Source: JBOFHT01 sp051649785 (GTDB lineage Archaea; Methanobacteriota; Methanobacteria; Methanobacteriales; Methanobacteriaceae). From it: a stretch of DNA of 64,000 nt. This document shows, piece by piece, positions 1 through 8,504 of the stretch. Below the pieces are notes generated by a model. That model ran no database searches and had not been told where the DNA came from. It worked only from the letters and a program-made list of their open reading frames with translations. The stretch's first letter is position 1. Each line of letters begins with the position of its first letter. The position numbers were made by a program, and so were the translations under genes. Where the stretch lies: the NCBI GenBank assembly GCA_051649785.1, contig JBOFHT010000074.1, forward strand, positions 13,994 through 77,993, written 5' to 3'.

Positions 1-81
1 GTGAATAGTGCTTAAAACTGAAAATAAGCAAAATATAGCTACAAAATATAAATTAAAATTTAAACTAATCGAGGTTAAAAA

Positions 82-375
82 ATGGTAACAAGATCTAGAG
101 GATTAAGAAGTAAAACAAGACATAAAATGCAAGCTACTGTAAGACCTGGAAGAATGAATTTGGTGACTAAAAAAATACAAAGGTTTGAAGAAGATGACTT
201 TGTACACATTATTATAGACCCTAGTTTTCACAAAGGTCAACCCCACCCACGATTCCATGGCAAAACTGCAAAAGTTATTGGAATAAGAGGAAGAGCTTAT
301 ATTGTCGGATTAAAAGACGGTAATAAATCTAAAGAACTTATTATAAGAGCCGAACACTTGAAAATACAGGATTGA
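82..375 (+). CDS. rpl21e: Large ribosomal subunit protein eL21 (L21e)
   Basis: This 97-residue basic protein has the length and layout of archaeal L21e: an Arg/Lys-rich N-terminus (starting MVTRSRGLRSKTRHK), then a small beta-barrel with FHGKTAKVIGIRGRAYIVGL near the middle. It is a structural protein of the 50S subunit. A GAGGTT ribosome binding site lies about 7 nt before the ATG. The stop codon lies 5 nt before the ATG of rpoF, so the two are probably translationally coupled. The order rpl21e-rpoF-DUF655-ksgA is a conserved euryarchaeal arrangement. The first 15 bases of the window may be the tail of an upstream gene, but they are too short to identify. Confidence 0.96.
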   Translation: MVTRSRGLRSKTRHKMQATVRPGRMNLVTKKIQRFEEDDFVHIIIDPSFHKGQPHPRFHGKTAKVIGIRGRAYIVGLKDGNKSKELIIRAEHLKIQD

Positions 376-380
376 TCCCC

Positions 381-719
381 ATGATAGGGAAAAAGGTTAT
401 TGAAACCCAACCAATCCCAATAGCTAGGGTAAAAGAGCTTTTAGATGAATTTTCACAAGAGAAAGAGCTTCTTTATGAACAAAATATTACATTAGATCAT
501 GCTACTAAATTTTCTAAAACATCAGCAGATGATGCTGAAGCATTAGTTAAAAAATTAGAAGACGAAAAAGGGCTAAAAAAGAAAAACGCAGTTCGTATAG
601 CAGACCTTATGCCTGAAGATTTAGATGATTTAAGATTACTCTTTGCTAAGGAAAGATTAACTATAAAAAATGATGAAATGGAAAGTATATTAGAAATTAT
701 TGATGAATACAGAATTTGA
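381..719 (+). CDS. rpoF: DNA-directed RNA polymerase subunit F (Rpo4/Rpb4-like)
   Basis: The 112-residue product matches archaeal RpoF. Its N-terminal segment MIGKKVIETQPIPIARVKELL is followed by a helical HRDC-like C-terminal half (ADLMPEDLDDLRLLFAKE). RpoF pairs with RpoE to form the stalk of the archaeal RNA polymerase, which binds nascent RNA and helps open the promoter. I chose the ATG at 381 over an in-frame TTG at 372, because the TTG overlaps the L21e stop and would add only three residues. It follows rpl21e directly. Confidence 0.93.
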   Translation: MIGKKVIETQPIPIARVKELLDEFSQEKELLYEQNITLDHATKFSKTSADDAEALVKKLEDEKGLKKKNAVRIADLMPEDLDDLRLLFAKERLTIKNDEMESILEIIDEYRI

Positions 720-930
720 TTAGTAATATATTAATTCATAATTGCCTAATATAATCAATATTACAATTAATTAATGTAGTTAATTTAGTTAATTAATTTA
801 GATAATACTGCTTATTAATGCAATTAATAATTATAGGCAACATACTAATCATATTAATTAAAATATTATTAAAATTAAATTAATTTATATTTAAGTTATT
901 GCATTTAGTAATAGCTATTAGAGTGATTTC

Positions 931-1563
931 ATGGAAGATTATGCTATTATATTAGATTATTTGCCCTTGGGATATGCAACAGATGGAATGTCTTCATTTA
1001 AAAAGAAGTCAGTAGCACAAGCTATAGGTAAAGAGGACTTTACATTATTAGAGTTAATACCAAAACCTGGTGCTGGCTTAGAAATACATGAAGAAGTCTA
1101 TATTGGAAAAGGTGAAAGAGATAAAATAGCTAAAGTTAAAGGTAGACTTGATTTTGAAAACTTAACAGCTACAAGTAGAATTGAGATTGGGTATGTTATA
1201 GAAGAAATAGTAATAAATCATGAAGAAAAATATATTAAATTCTTTAATGAAGCTGGTTCTTTAAGTACACGTCTTCACCAACTAGAATTACTTCCAGGAA
1301 TTGGAAATAAGCATATGTGGGATATAATTAAAGCTAGAGAAGAAGAACCTTTTAAAAGCTTTGAAGATTTAAAAAGTAGAGTTCCCCTATTAAGTGACCC
1401 TGTTCCAATAGTAGCTAAAAGAATTAAGCTAGAACTAGATACATCAAGACCTAAAAAAGGAAAAGGAAAATATAATATATTTACACCCGCTCCACGGAAA
1501 CCTAGGCAAGATTACGGTAACAGAAGAAATAATAGAAGGGATGATGGAACTAGGAGAAGATAA
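931..1563 (+). CDS. DUF655 family protein (putative RNA/DNA-binding, HhH-containing)
   Basis: A 210-residue archaeal DUF655 protein. The N-terminal ~100 residues form an OB/S1-like region. A helix-hairpin-helix segment follows (LELLPGIGNKHMWDIIKARE, about residues 117-136). The tail is strongly basic and rich in Arg and Asn (RNNRRDDGTRRR), as expected of a nucleic-acid-binding protein. The family is almost always found between rpoF and ksgA in Euryarchaeota, which suggests a role in translation or rRNA metabolism, but no reaction is established. GTGATTTC precedes the ATG. It is separated from rpoF by 211 AT-rich bases. Confidence 0.9.
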   Translation: MEDYAIILDYLPLGYATDGMSSFKKKSVAQAIGKEDFTLLELIPKPGAGLEIHEEVYIGKGERDKIAKVKGRLDFENLTATSRIEIGYVIEEIVINHEEKYIKFFNEAGSLSTRLHQLELLPGIGNKHMWDIIKAREEEPFKSFEDLKSRVPLLSDPVPIVAKRIKLELDTSRPKKGKGKYNIFTPAPRKPRQDYGNRRNNRRDDGTRRR

Positions 1564-1841
1564 AATATTATTTTATCTTATAATTATTTTTTTTATTAAT
1601 CATATTTAAATATTTATTTTAATTCATTTTTATATAAAAGCTATTCATATTAACTATTTTTTTATTATATTGTCCAGTCCAAGTAAATTATTAGTTATTA
1701 TTTTATTAGTTTATCCTAATTGTTGACTTGATAAATCACAGCTAAAATATTTGTTATATTAATCCCATTCTTATATAAAATAGGAGAAATACGGTAAATA
1801 TAAAGACTAAAATAGGGAATATTAAAATAAGGATACATTAT

Positions 1842-2813
1842 ATGAACTCTAAAAATTCTAGTGAACTTTCACTAGCTCAAGAAACAAAAGAGCTACTTAA
1901 AGAAAATGGAATTCGATTAAAAAGAAGTTTGGGTCAGAACTACTTAATTGATGATTTCAAAAGAAAGAAAATAATTAGTTTTGCAGAGCTAAATAAAGAA
2001 GATGTTGTTTTAGAAATAGGTTCAGGAATTGGAACACTAACATTAGAGCTAGCTAAAAAGGTAAAAAAAGTAATATCAATTGAACAGGACCCTACTATTT
2101 TTAAAATTCTTGAAAAACGAATCAATGAGAGTAATATAAATAATGTAAAACTAATTTTAGGAGATGCAGTTAAAATAGACTTTCCAAAATTCAATAAAGT
2201 TGTTTCTAATCTTCCTTATAAAATATCTTCACCAATAACATTTAAATTACTAGAATACGATTTTGAATATGCTATTTTAATGTATCAAAAAGAATTTGTA
2301 GATAGAATGGTAGCTAAATCTGGAAAAGATTATTCTCGTCTTTCAGCTATGTTATACTTTAATGGGGATGTTAAAGTAATAGATAAAGTTCCACCTCAAG
2401 CATTTATACCCCAACCAAGAGTTAATTCTGCGGTTATTAAACTAACTAAGATAACTCCAAATTCAAAAGCTGAAATTACTATGGAAACATTAAAACTTTA
2501 TAAAAAACACTCATTATTTTATTCTAAAGTTTGTAAGAGTCTATTTCAACATAAGAAAAAGAAAGTTAGAAATGCATTAATAGATTCAGCACATGAAATA
2601 GATCAAGATAAAAAGGAACTTAAAAAAAAGTTAAATAAAATTCTAAATGACGAATACACACCTAATAATATAGATTATAGAGACTTAACATTATTCAAAG
2701 AAGATTTAGCTAAAAGAACCGTAACCATGAGTCCTATAGAAATATTGAATTTAACAGTATTCCTAGAAAAAATAATTAAAAATAATAAAGATATTAAAGT
2801 AACAGAGACATAA
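1842..2813 (+). CDS. ksgA: 16S rRNA adenine dimethyltransferase (KsgA/Dim1)
   Basis: The 323-residue protein begins with the signature LKRSLGQNYLID and has the Rossmann SAM-binding loop VLEIGSGIGTLTLEL. The catalytic motif NLPY (VVSNLPYKISSPITF) and the C-terminal helical domain (PQAFIPQPRVNSAVIKL) follow. It dimethylates the two adjacent adenosines in the 3' helix of small-subunit rRNA, a late ribosome-assembly step. The protein is longer than most homologues because of a Lys/Asn-rich C-terminal extension (about residues 225-323). The next methylase gene starts 1 nt after the stop, indicating co-transcription. Confidence 0.95.
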   Translation: MNSKNSSELSLAQETKELLKENGIRLKRSLGQNYLIDDFKRKKIISFAELNKEDVVLEIGSGIGTLTLELAKKVKKVISIEQDPTIFKILEKRINESNINNVKLILGDAVKIDFPKFNKVVSNLPYKISSPITFKLLEYDFEYAILMYQKEFVDRMVAKSGKDYSRLSAMLYFNGDVKVIDKVPPQAFIPQPRVNSAVIKLTKITPNSKAEITMETLKLYKKHSLFYSKVCKSLFQHKKKKVRNALIDSAHEIDQDKKELKKKLNKILNDEYTPNNIDYRDLTLFKEDLAKRTVTMSPIEILNLTVFLEKIIKNNKDIKVTET

Positions 2814-2814
2814 T

Positions 2815-3411
2815 ATGAATTTATATGATTTTAAAGTTGAAAGTTCTCTAACTGTTTATCCTCCTTCCGATGATAGCTATCTTTTAGCTGAAAACTTAAT
2901 TATAAATCCTGGTGAAAGAGTTTTAGAAATAGGGACTGGTTCAGGTATTGTAGCTATGAGTGCTTCATTAAAAACAAATTTTGTAATAGCTACTGATATT
3001 AATTATAATGCAATTGAACTTGCTGAAAAGAATTTTAAGGCAAATGGAATGGATAAAATAGAATTAGCTTTTGGTGATTTGTTTGAGCCTGTGAAAAATA
3101 GGAAGTTTGATGTAATTCTATTTAACCTCCCATATCTACCAACCTCGCCTGAAGAGATTCTAGATGACGATTTAAATTATGCATTTGATGGAGGACTAGA
3201 TGGAAGAAAAACTACAGACCGCTTTTTAAATCAAGTGCCAAATTACTTAAACCCTGATGGAAAAGTTCAGCTTGTGCAGTCTTCGCTTTCAGACAATGAC
3301 CTGACAATTTCAATATTGAAAAACTTAGGATTTGATGTTGAAGTAACAGCTAGTGAGAAATTTTTCTTTGAAGAAATAGTTGTAATAACAGGATTCAAAA
3401 AAGATAATTAA
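2815..3411 (+). CDS. HemK2/Mtq2-type class I SAM methyltransferase
   Basis: This 198-residue Rossmann methyltransferase has motif I (VLEIGTGSGIVAMSASL) and an NPPY-like motif in the variant form FNLPYLPTSPEE. Members of the archaeal/eukaryotic HemK2 (N6AMT1/Mtq2) family methylate the GGQ glutamine of class I release factor aRF1. The position next to ksgA is typical of this family in archaea. The start ATG follows the ksgA stop by one base. The substrate is inferred from the family; the NLPY variant instead of NPPY is visible and should not abolish binding. Confidence 0.85.
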   Translation: MNLYDFKVESSLTVYPPSDDSYLLAENLIINPGERVLEIGTGSGIVAMSASLKTNFVIATDINYNAIELAEKNFKANGMDKIELAFGDLFEPVKNRKFDVILFNLPYLPTSPEEILDDDLNYAFDGGLDGRKTTDRFLNQVPNYLNPDGKVQLVQSSLSDNDLTISILKNLGFDVEVTASEKFFFEEIVVITGFKKDN

Positions 3412-3435
3412 CTTCATCATTAATCTATTAAGCAA

Positions 3436-4494
3436 CTAAAACCTAGCTATTTGATCTTCTCTACCTGTAGCTATTAATAATTTTTCAAATAATTCATAAT
3501 ATTCTTTTTCAGAATCATTTAATTCCATAGCAGTTTCAATAGCATCAATTGCTTCATCATAGCTATTCATGTCATTGTATAGAAGTGCTTTATAATAATA
3601 TGCTTCATCACAATCCCCAAACAAAGCTATTACTCTATTAAATGAATCAAATGCATTTTCATATTGATTTTTATTATAATATGCTTTACCTAAATTAAGA
3701 TACAATACATACCATTCACTATCTATTTTTATTGCCTCTTCGAGTGTAGCTATTGCCTCATCATTATCCAATAGCTCTATTAAAAGCATTGATTTAAAAT
3801 TAAGAACATCCACACTTTTTGAATCATCTGAATTTGAACTTGAAGGGTTTGTCTGGTTTTGAATAGAATTTGAGTCAGAATTTGAGCCTAACAGAGAATC
3901 TATGATTTTAAGAGATTCCATATATTTTTCTTCACCAAAAAGACAGTTAGCTTCTTTAAATAGTGCATCTTCATATAAATCATGATCCATTTCAGCTTCT
4001 TCTTTAAATAGTTTAAAAAATTCAGAAGCATTAGCATATTCCCCTAATTCCAGTAAAATTGAACCTTCTAAAAATATTATATCACTAATTGGTGATATTT
4101 CATAAGCAATATTACTTGATTCTAAAGCTTCTTCATAGTTACCCGTTAAATATAAAGCCCATGACTTAAAAAAAAGTGCATCGAAATCCTTATTATTTAT
4201 TTTAAGAAGGGTATCAAATGATTCAATAGATTCTTCATGGAGACCCTCGGAATATTGGCTTGTACCTAGTAAAAGAAGTGATTCATGAATTTTCTCAATA
4301 TCTTTACTAGGAATATCATTAACACTATTACTACCCTCAATTCCATCACTTTTAATATTAATAATATCAAAAATATCTTTATTAATTTCAATGAATTCTG
4401 TGATTAATTCAATTACTACAGAATATTCTTCATTTTCAAAGTTTTCCATTGCTTCTTTATATAACTGATTTGATTTTCCAGACAATCCTACCAT
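3436..4494 (-). CDS. Tetratricopeptide repeat protein
   Basis: A 352-residue acidic protein made of about eight TPR-like helical pairs, such as LGTSQYSEGLHEESIESFDTLL, LGKAYYNKNQYENAFDSFN and KALLYNDMNSYDEAIDAIE. No signal peptide or membrane segment is seen, so it is probably a cytosolic scaffold. A Ser/Asn/Gln-rich low-complexity insert (about residues 205-225) interrupts the repeat array, like the Asn-rich inserts in other proteins here. GGTGGAATA lies before the ATG. It is the last gene of the - strand run lysA-dapF-TPR but is separated from dapF by 562 nt, so it probably has its own promoter. No specific partner can be inferred. Confidence 0.85.
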   Translation of the reverse strand: MVGLSGKSNQLYKEAMENFENEEYSVVIELITEFIEINKDIFDIINIKSDGIEGSNSVNDIPSKDIEKIHESLLLLGTSQYSEGLHEESIESFDTLLKINNKDFDALFFKSWALYLTGNYEEALESSNIAYEISPISDIIFLEGSILLELGEYANASEFFKLFKEEAEMDHDLYEDALFKEANCLFGEEKYMESLKIIDSLLGSNSDSNSIQNQTNPSSSNSDDSKSVDVLNFKSMLLIELLDNDEAIATLEEAIKIDSEWYVLYLNLGKAYYNKNQYENAFDSFNRVIALFGDCDEAYYYKALLYNDMNSYDEAIDAIETAMELNDSEKEYYELFEKLLIATGREDQIARF

Positions 4495-5056
4495 TATTCC
4501 ACCATAAATACTAAATATACCAATATGAGAGTAAAACTAATTTTATTTTAATTATATTCAATTTAACTATATTAAATATATGTAATCCATTTAATATAAA
4601 CACAATCTTTTTAGAAAAAATTGACTAAAAATCTGACTAAGAATAATAAAATAGTAATAGTAATAACGATAATGAAAAAGGAATAGTTACTGAAAATAAG
4701 TAATCAAAATAATAAAAGAATACATAATTATTTAATTGCAAAGATATATCTATTTTGTTTTATTTTATCTTATTTATAGTGTAAGACATTGAAAACTTAA
4801 ATAATGATTTTTATTATTTTAATTAAAATCATTTATTTCTTAAAATAAGGATTTTATTTAAGAATAAGTTTTTTAATATTATAATTTATAATGTCGAGAA
4901 CTATAATTCAATTTTTCCAAAATTAAAAGAATTGGATATTTTTTTTGTGGAAATATTTAATCAATTAAAATCTAATCCAAATTCTAAAAAACTAGTAAAA
5001 ACAATTTATTAAATTTCTTTCAATTAACAAAATTAAATAAAGATGGAATGAAAGAC
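4495..5056. other. Intergenic region between dapF 3' end and the TPR gene
   Basis: This 562-nt AT-rich spacer holds the promoter of the TPR gene and the 3' flank of dapF. A dyad AATGATTTT...AAAATCATT is visible near 4803-4834, close to a weaker CTTAAAATAA/TTTATTTAAG dyad. These could be transcription-end structures. No coding sequence or RNA gene was recognised. Confidence 0.5.
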
Positions 5057-5917
5057 CTAAATAAAAATACCCGTAAAAACAGACTCAGCAACACCTTCCA
5101 TATAAGCGCCTAAATTGTCACCGTCATCATAAACTTCAATATTTAAATCTCCACCAGGCAAATGAACTAAAACGTCCCTAGCTACTTTACCTAGTTTGAA
5201 AGCAGTTATAGCAGAAGAAGTAGCACCTGTACCGCAAGCATAAGTTGGACCTGCACCACGCTCCCAAGTAATCATTTTAATTTCATTGCTATTAATAATC
5301 TCTACAAAATGAACATTAATACGTTGAGGAAAGGCTGAATGGTTTTCAATAATAGGGCCATAGTGATTTAAATCGATATTATCAATATTATCTGTGAAAA
5401 TTGCAGCATGAGGGTTACCAACACTAATAACAGACATTTCAAGTTCCTCACTACCTAAATCCAGACTTTTAGCTATAAATTCATCAAATTCAGAAATCAT
5501 AGGAATTTCAGTAGTTTTAAATGTAGAAGTACCCATTTTAACTTTAAATAATTGAGACCCATCAGATGCAGTAGTAATATGGACTTTACGAAGACCACCT
5601 AAAGTTTCAATATTAATATCTTCTTTTTCAATGATTTTATTATTGTAAACATAGCTAGAAAAACATCTAATACCATTTCCACACATTTCAGCTTCACTAC
5701 CATCTGAATTAAATATTCTAAAGCAAATATCACCTGTACCAGATGGAGCGGTTACAAAAATTACCCCATCAGCACCAACAGAAAAGCCACGCTTACAAAT
5801 TTCTTTAACAAAAGCTACTTTACGATTTTCAAGAACAATTTCTCCTTGACTCTCATCTAAAATAATATAGTCATTACCAAGTCCATGCATTTTTGTAAAT
5901 TCTAAACCAGCGAACAT
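5057..5917 (-). CDS. dapF: Diaminopimelate epimerase
   Basis: The 286-residue protein shows both catalytic-cysteine motifs of DapF: MCGNGIRC (first Cys, about residue 79) and YACGTGATSS (second Cys, about residue 227). The N-terminal signature FTKMHGLGNDYIILD is also present. It converts LL- to meso-diaminopimelate in lysine biosynthesis. In pseudomurein-walled methanogens the pathway is used for lysine, which is itself a peptide component of pseudomurein. The gene lies downstream of lysA on the same strand, separated by a 261-nt spacer that contains a 101-bp tandem repeat. AAGGAGC upstream of the ATG is a good ribosome binding site. Confidence 0.96.
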   Translation of the reverse strand: MFAGLEFTKMHGLGNDYIILDESQGEIVLENRKVAFVKEICKRGFSVGADGVIFVTAPSGTGDICFRIFNSDGSEAEMCGNGIRCFSSYVYNNKIIEKEDINIETLGGLRKVHITTASDGSQLFKVKMGTSTFKTTEIPMISEFDEFIAKSLDLGSEELEMSVISVGNPHAAIFTDNIDNIDLNHYGPIIENHSAFPQRINVHFVEIINSNEIKMITWERGAGPTYACGTGATSSAITAFKLGKVARDVLVHLPGGDLNIEVYDDGDNLGAYMEGVAESVFTGIFI

Positions 5918-5942
5918 AGCTAAAGCTCCTTAATAAATTTAT

Positions 5943-6157
5943 ATTGATATTTTATATTAATACTTATGTTCCTATCATCACTATAATAGATTTCTACTAA
6001 TATTAATGCACCCATAAGTATTTTATAGTATTTTTAAGTATCAATTGATATTTTATATTGATATTTATGTCCCTATCATCACTATAATAGATTTCTACTA
6101 ATATTAATGCATCCATAAGTATTTTATAGTATTTTTGAATATCTATTGATATTTCTA
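5943..6157. repeat. 101-bp tandem repeat (about 2.1 copies) between lysA and dapF
   Basis: Two nearly identical 101-bp units start at 5943 and 6044. A short third copy starts at 6145 (ATTGATATTT). Each unit holds the shared block CCTATCATCACTATAATAG, and an inverted pair ATACTTATG/CATAAGTAT flanks it at about 45-nt distance in the first copy. The repeat lies immediately upstream of dapF on the - strand and downstream of lysA. It could therefore duplicate a dapF promoter or a processing/terminator element. The copies differ at only a few positions, which suggests a recent duplication. Confidence 0.9.
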
Positions 6158-6178
6158 GGAGTATTCCTATTGATTTTT

Positions 6179-7468
6179 TTATTTAATGTGAGGAGGAAGA
6201 GATTGGTTATGGAATAAGTCTTCAAAAGTCTCTGCATCGCGAACTACAAAACATTTCCCATTTTTAACTAGTATTTCAGCAGGCTTAGGGCGAGAATTAT
6301 AGTTTGATGCCATAGTAAATCCATATGCCCCTGCATTAAGAATAGCTAAAATATCTCCTTCTTCAACTATAGGGAGAATTCTATCACGAGCAAATAAGTC
6401 ACCAGATTCACAAACATTCCCTGCTATGTCTACTGTCTCTGTTGCTTCTTCATTCATTTTATTAGCTACCACAATATGATGATAAGAATCATACATAGAT
6501 GGGCGGAGAAGAGTATTAAAACCTGCATCTACACCAATAAATTTACGATAGCTTTGTTTTACTGTATTAACAGAAACAATAAGTGCGGCTGCATCCCCTA
6601 CAAGATAACGCCCAGGTTCAAGATAGAGAGTAGGTTCAGACATATCGTATTCAGCTAGTTTAGCTTTAAAAAGTTCCATATTTTCTTTAGCAAAAGTGTC
6701 TAAATCAACAATATTTTCATCAGGAGTGTAAGGAATACCTACACCCCCTCCAAAATCTAAAAATTCAAAATCAATACCTAATTCTTGGTGAACTTTACCT
6801 GCAATATCCATTGTAGATTCAATAGCTAGTTTAAAAGGTTCAGGATCAAGAATTCCAGAACCAATATGTGAATGCATACCTACAGGGTTAAATCCAAGCT
6901 CTTGAGCTAATTTATAGACTTCGACAGCTTCATTATCCATAATCCCGAATTTACTCATTACTCCACCAGTAATACAATGGTCATGGTGCCCTGCTCCAAC
7001 CATAGGATTAACTCTAAAAGAAATTTTAAGACCATTTGGCTTGCCATCAAAAATATCAGCTAAACGTTTAAGCTGGGAAACAGAATCAACATTAATCATA
7101 GCATCTTGCTCAGCTACAAATTTAAGTTCATCATTTTTAACATTGTTCCCTGTAAAAAGAATACGATCTCCAGAAAAACCAAGAGTTTTAGATATAAAAA
7201 CTTCACCAGGAGATACTGCATCAACACAACAACCTTCTTCTTCAAGGATTTTCATAACAGCTATGTTAGTATTAGCTTTACATGCATAGAAGACCTTAAA
7301 ATCAGGATAGTATTTTGAAAAAGCAGAGTAAAAACGATTGTAGTTATCACGAATACGATTTTCATCAATTGCAAATACAGGAGTCCCAAATTCTTCTGCA
7401 ATATCACATACATCAGCCCCACCAATGTCAAGGTGGTTTTTATTATTGATTTTAATATTTAAATCCAT
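6179..7468 (-). CDS. lysA: Diaminopimelate decarboxylase
   Basis: The 429-residue PLP enzyme of the alanine-racemase fold carries the PLP lysine motif FYACKANTNIAV near residue 64. It also has HSHIGSGI, the glycine-rich phosphate-binding segment FLDFGGGVGIPY, and the C-terminal barrel motif CESGDLFARDR. It removes CO2 from meso-diaminopimelate to give lysine, the step after DapF. The start is supported by GGAGGATTAAAATG. The gene precedes dapF in the same direction, so the last two steps of lysine synthesis lie together. Confidence 0.97.
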   Translation of the reverse strand: MDLNIKINNKNHLDIGGADVCDIAEEFGTPVFAIDENRIRDNYNRFYSAFSKYYPDFKVFYACKANTNIAVMKILEEEGCCVDAVSPGEVFISKTLGFSGDRILFTGNNVKNDELKFVAEQDAMINVDSVSQLKRLADIFDGKPNGLKISFRVNPMVGAGHHDHCITGGVMSKFGIMDNEAVEVYKLAQELGFNPVGMHSHIGSGILDPEPFKLAIESTMDIAGKVHQELGIDFEFLDFGGGVGIPYTPDENIVDLDTFAKENMELFKAKLAEYDMSEPTLYLEPGRYLVGDAAALIVSVNTVKQSYRKFIGVDAGFNTLLRPSMYDSYHHIVVANKMNEEATETVDIAGNVCESGDLFARDRILPIVEEGDILAILNAGAYGFTMASNYNSRPKPAEILVKNGKCFVVRDAETFEDLFHNQSLPPHIK

Positions 7469-8054
7469 TTTAATCCTCCAAAAATTGATTGTGTTTATTT
7501 TATTATTTGTATTGATGTATTAATTATATTAAGTATATTTATATTATTTTTATTAATTTTATTATTTGTATTAGTAAAATTAATTATATTAAGTATATGA
7601 GTTATTATATTAGCTATATTAGCAGTATTCCCCTTATTAGCAAAATAGCTATAATTGCATTATTTTTATTAGTTGTATTGCTACTCAAATTGTTATTTGC
7701 ATTGTTATTTCTAAAATTAAATAAGTTTTATAACATAATAATATATGTTATTATTGCTATATAAAATTTTTTAGTGAGATATCAATTATTAGAAACTTAA
7801 TTAGAAAAAGTCTTAGTAAATAGAATAATAGAATAATATAAATAATGTTAAAATATGTTAAAATATGTTAAATTATAATTTTAGAATAATAATAAAATGA
7901 AACTGTTAAAAATAGCTTAAAAAGTTACCAAATTTCAAAAAAGTTTAATTTATCCAAAAATGAGGAAATAAAACTATTTATACTAAAAATAAAAAATAAT
8001 AAAAATAACACATTTAATAATATCTAGTTTAAAAATATGAAAAGTTAAAGAATA
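7469..8054. other. Intergenic region upstream of lysA with a diverged direct repeat
   Basis: This 586-nt spacer is the lysA promoter region and the 3' flank of the NUDIX gene. It contains two copies about 60 nt apart (7502-7538 and 7561-7598) that share ATTATTTGTATT and ATTAATTATATTAAGTATAT. TTA/ATT-rich simple sequence surrounds them. The copies end in TATA-like runs and may be duplicated promoter sequence for lysA. No gene was recognised. Confidence 0.55.
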
Positions 8055-8471
8055 TTAGATATTATTTAGAAATTCATACTCTTTTTTACTTAGTAATTTA
8101 CTAAACCAACCAGAAACTTCTAATTCTTTAATTTCATCAATAGTTGCCCATTTCCAATCAATATGTTCATCACTTATTTTAATATCAATAGAGTTTATAG
8201 CTACTACATTCATAATAATAGCTACTGTTTTTTTATGTGGAAAATCTTCTTGAACAGCTCCTACTAAATCACCCATTTGAATTTCAAGATTTGTTTCCTC
8301 AATAAACTCACGAATAAGAGCTTTCTCAAAGTTTTCACCATCGTCAACTTTTCCACCAGGTAATTCCCATTTATTAGGATTAGTAGTAGATTTAGGATGC
8401 CTTTTAAGTATTAAAATCTTTTCATCAACTTTTAAAAGACCCCTCATTACTAAACCATACTTCAAATCCAT
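8055..8471 (-). CDS. NUDIX hydrolase
   Basis: The 138-residue protein contains a Nudix box, GGKVDDGENFEKALIREFIEET (GX5EX7REUXEEXGU type), at about residues 39-60. It probably hydrolyses a nucleoside diphosphate linked to another moiety, as MutT-like house-cleaning enzymes do; the substrate cannot be read from the sequence. I start it at the internal ATG (8471), because GGGGAGG then has normal spacing, whereas the ATG two codons upstream abuts the ribosome binding site. It lies 33 nt downstream of argD and is probably in the cysK-argD operon. Confidence 0.88.
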   Translation of the reverse strand: MDLKYGLVMRGLLKVDEKILILKRHPKSTTNPNKWELPGGKVDDGENFEKALIREFIEETNLEIQMGDLVGAVQEDFPHKKTVAIIMNVVAINSIDIKISDEHIDWKWATIDEIKELEVSGWFSKLLSKKEYEFLNNI

Positions 8472-8504
8472 AAACATCCTCCCCTAAAATTTATTAATAT
8501 ATAA

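Noticed and set aside
5918..6178. Lysine riboswitch upstream of dapF
   Set aside because: The conserved structured elements could not be recognised; the region is an AT-rich tandem repeat.
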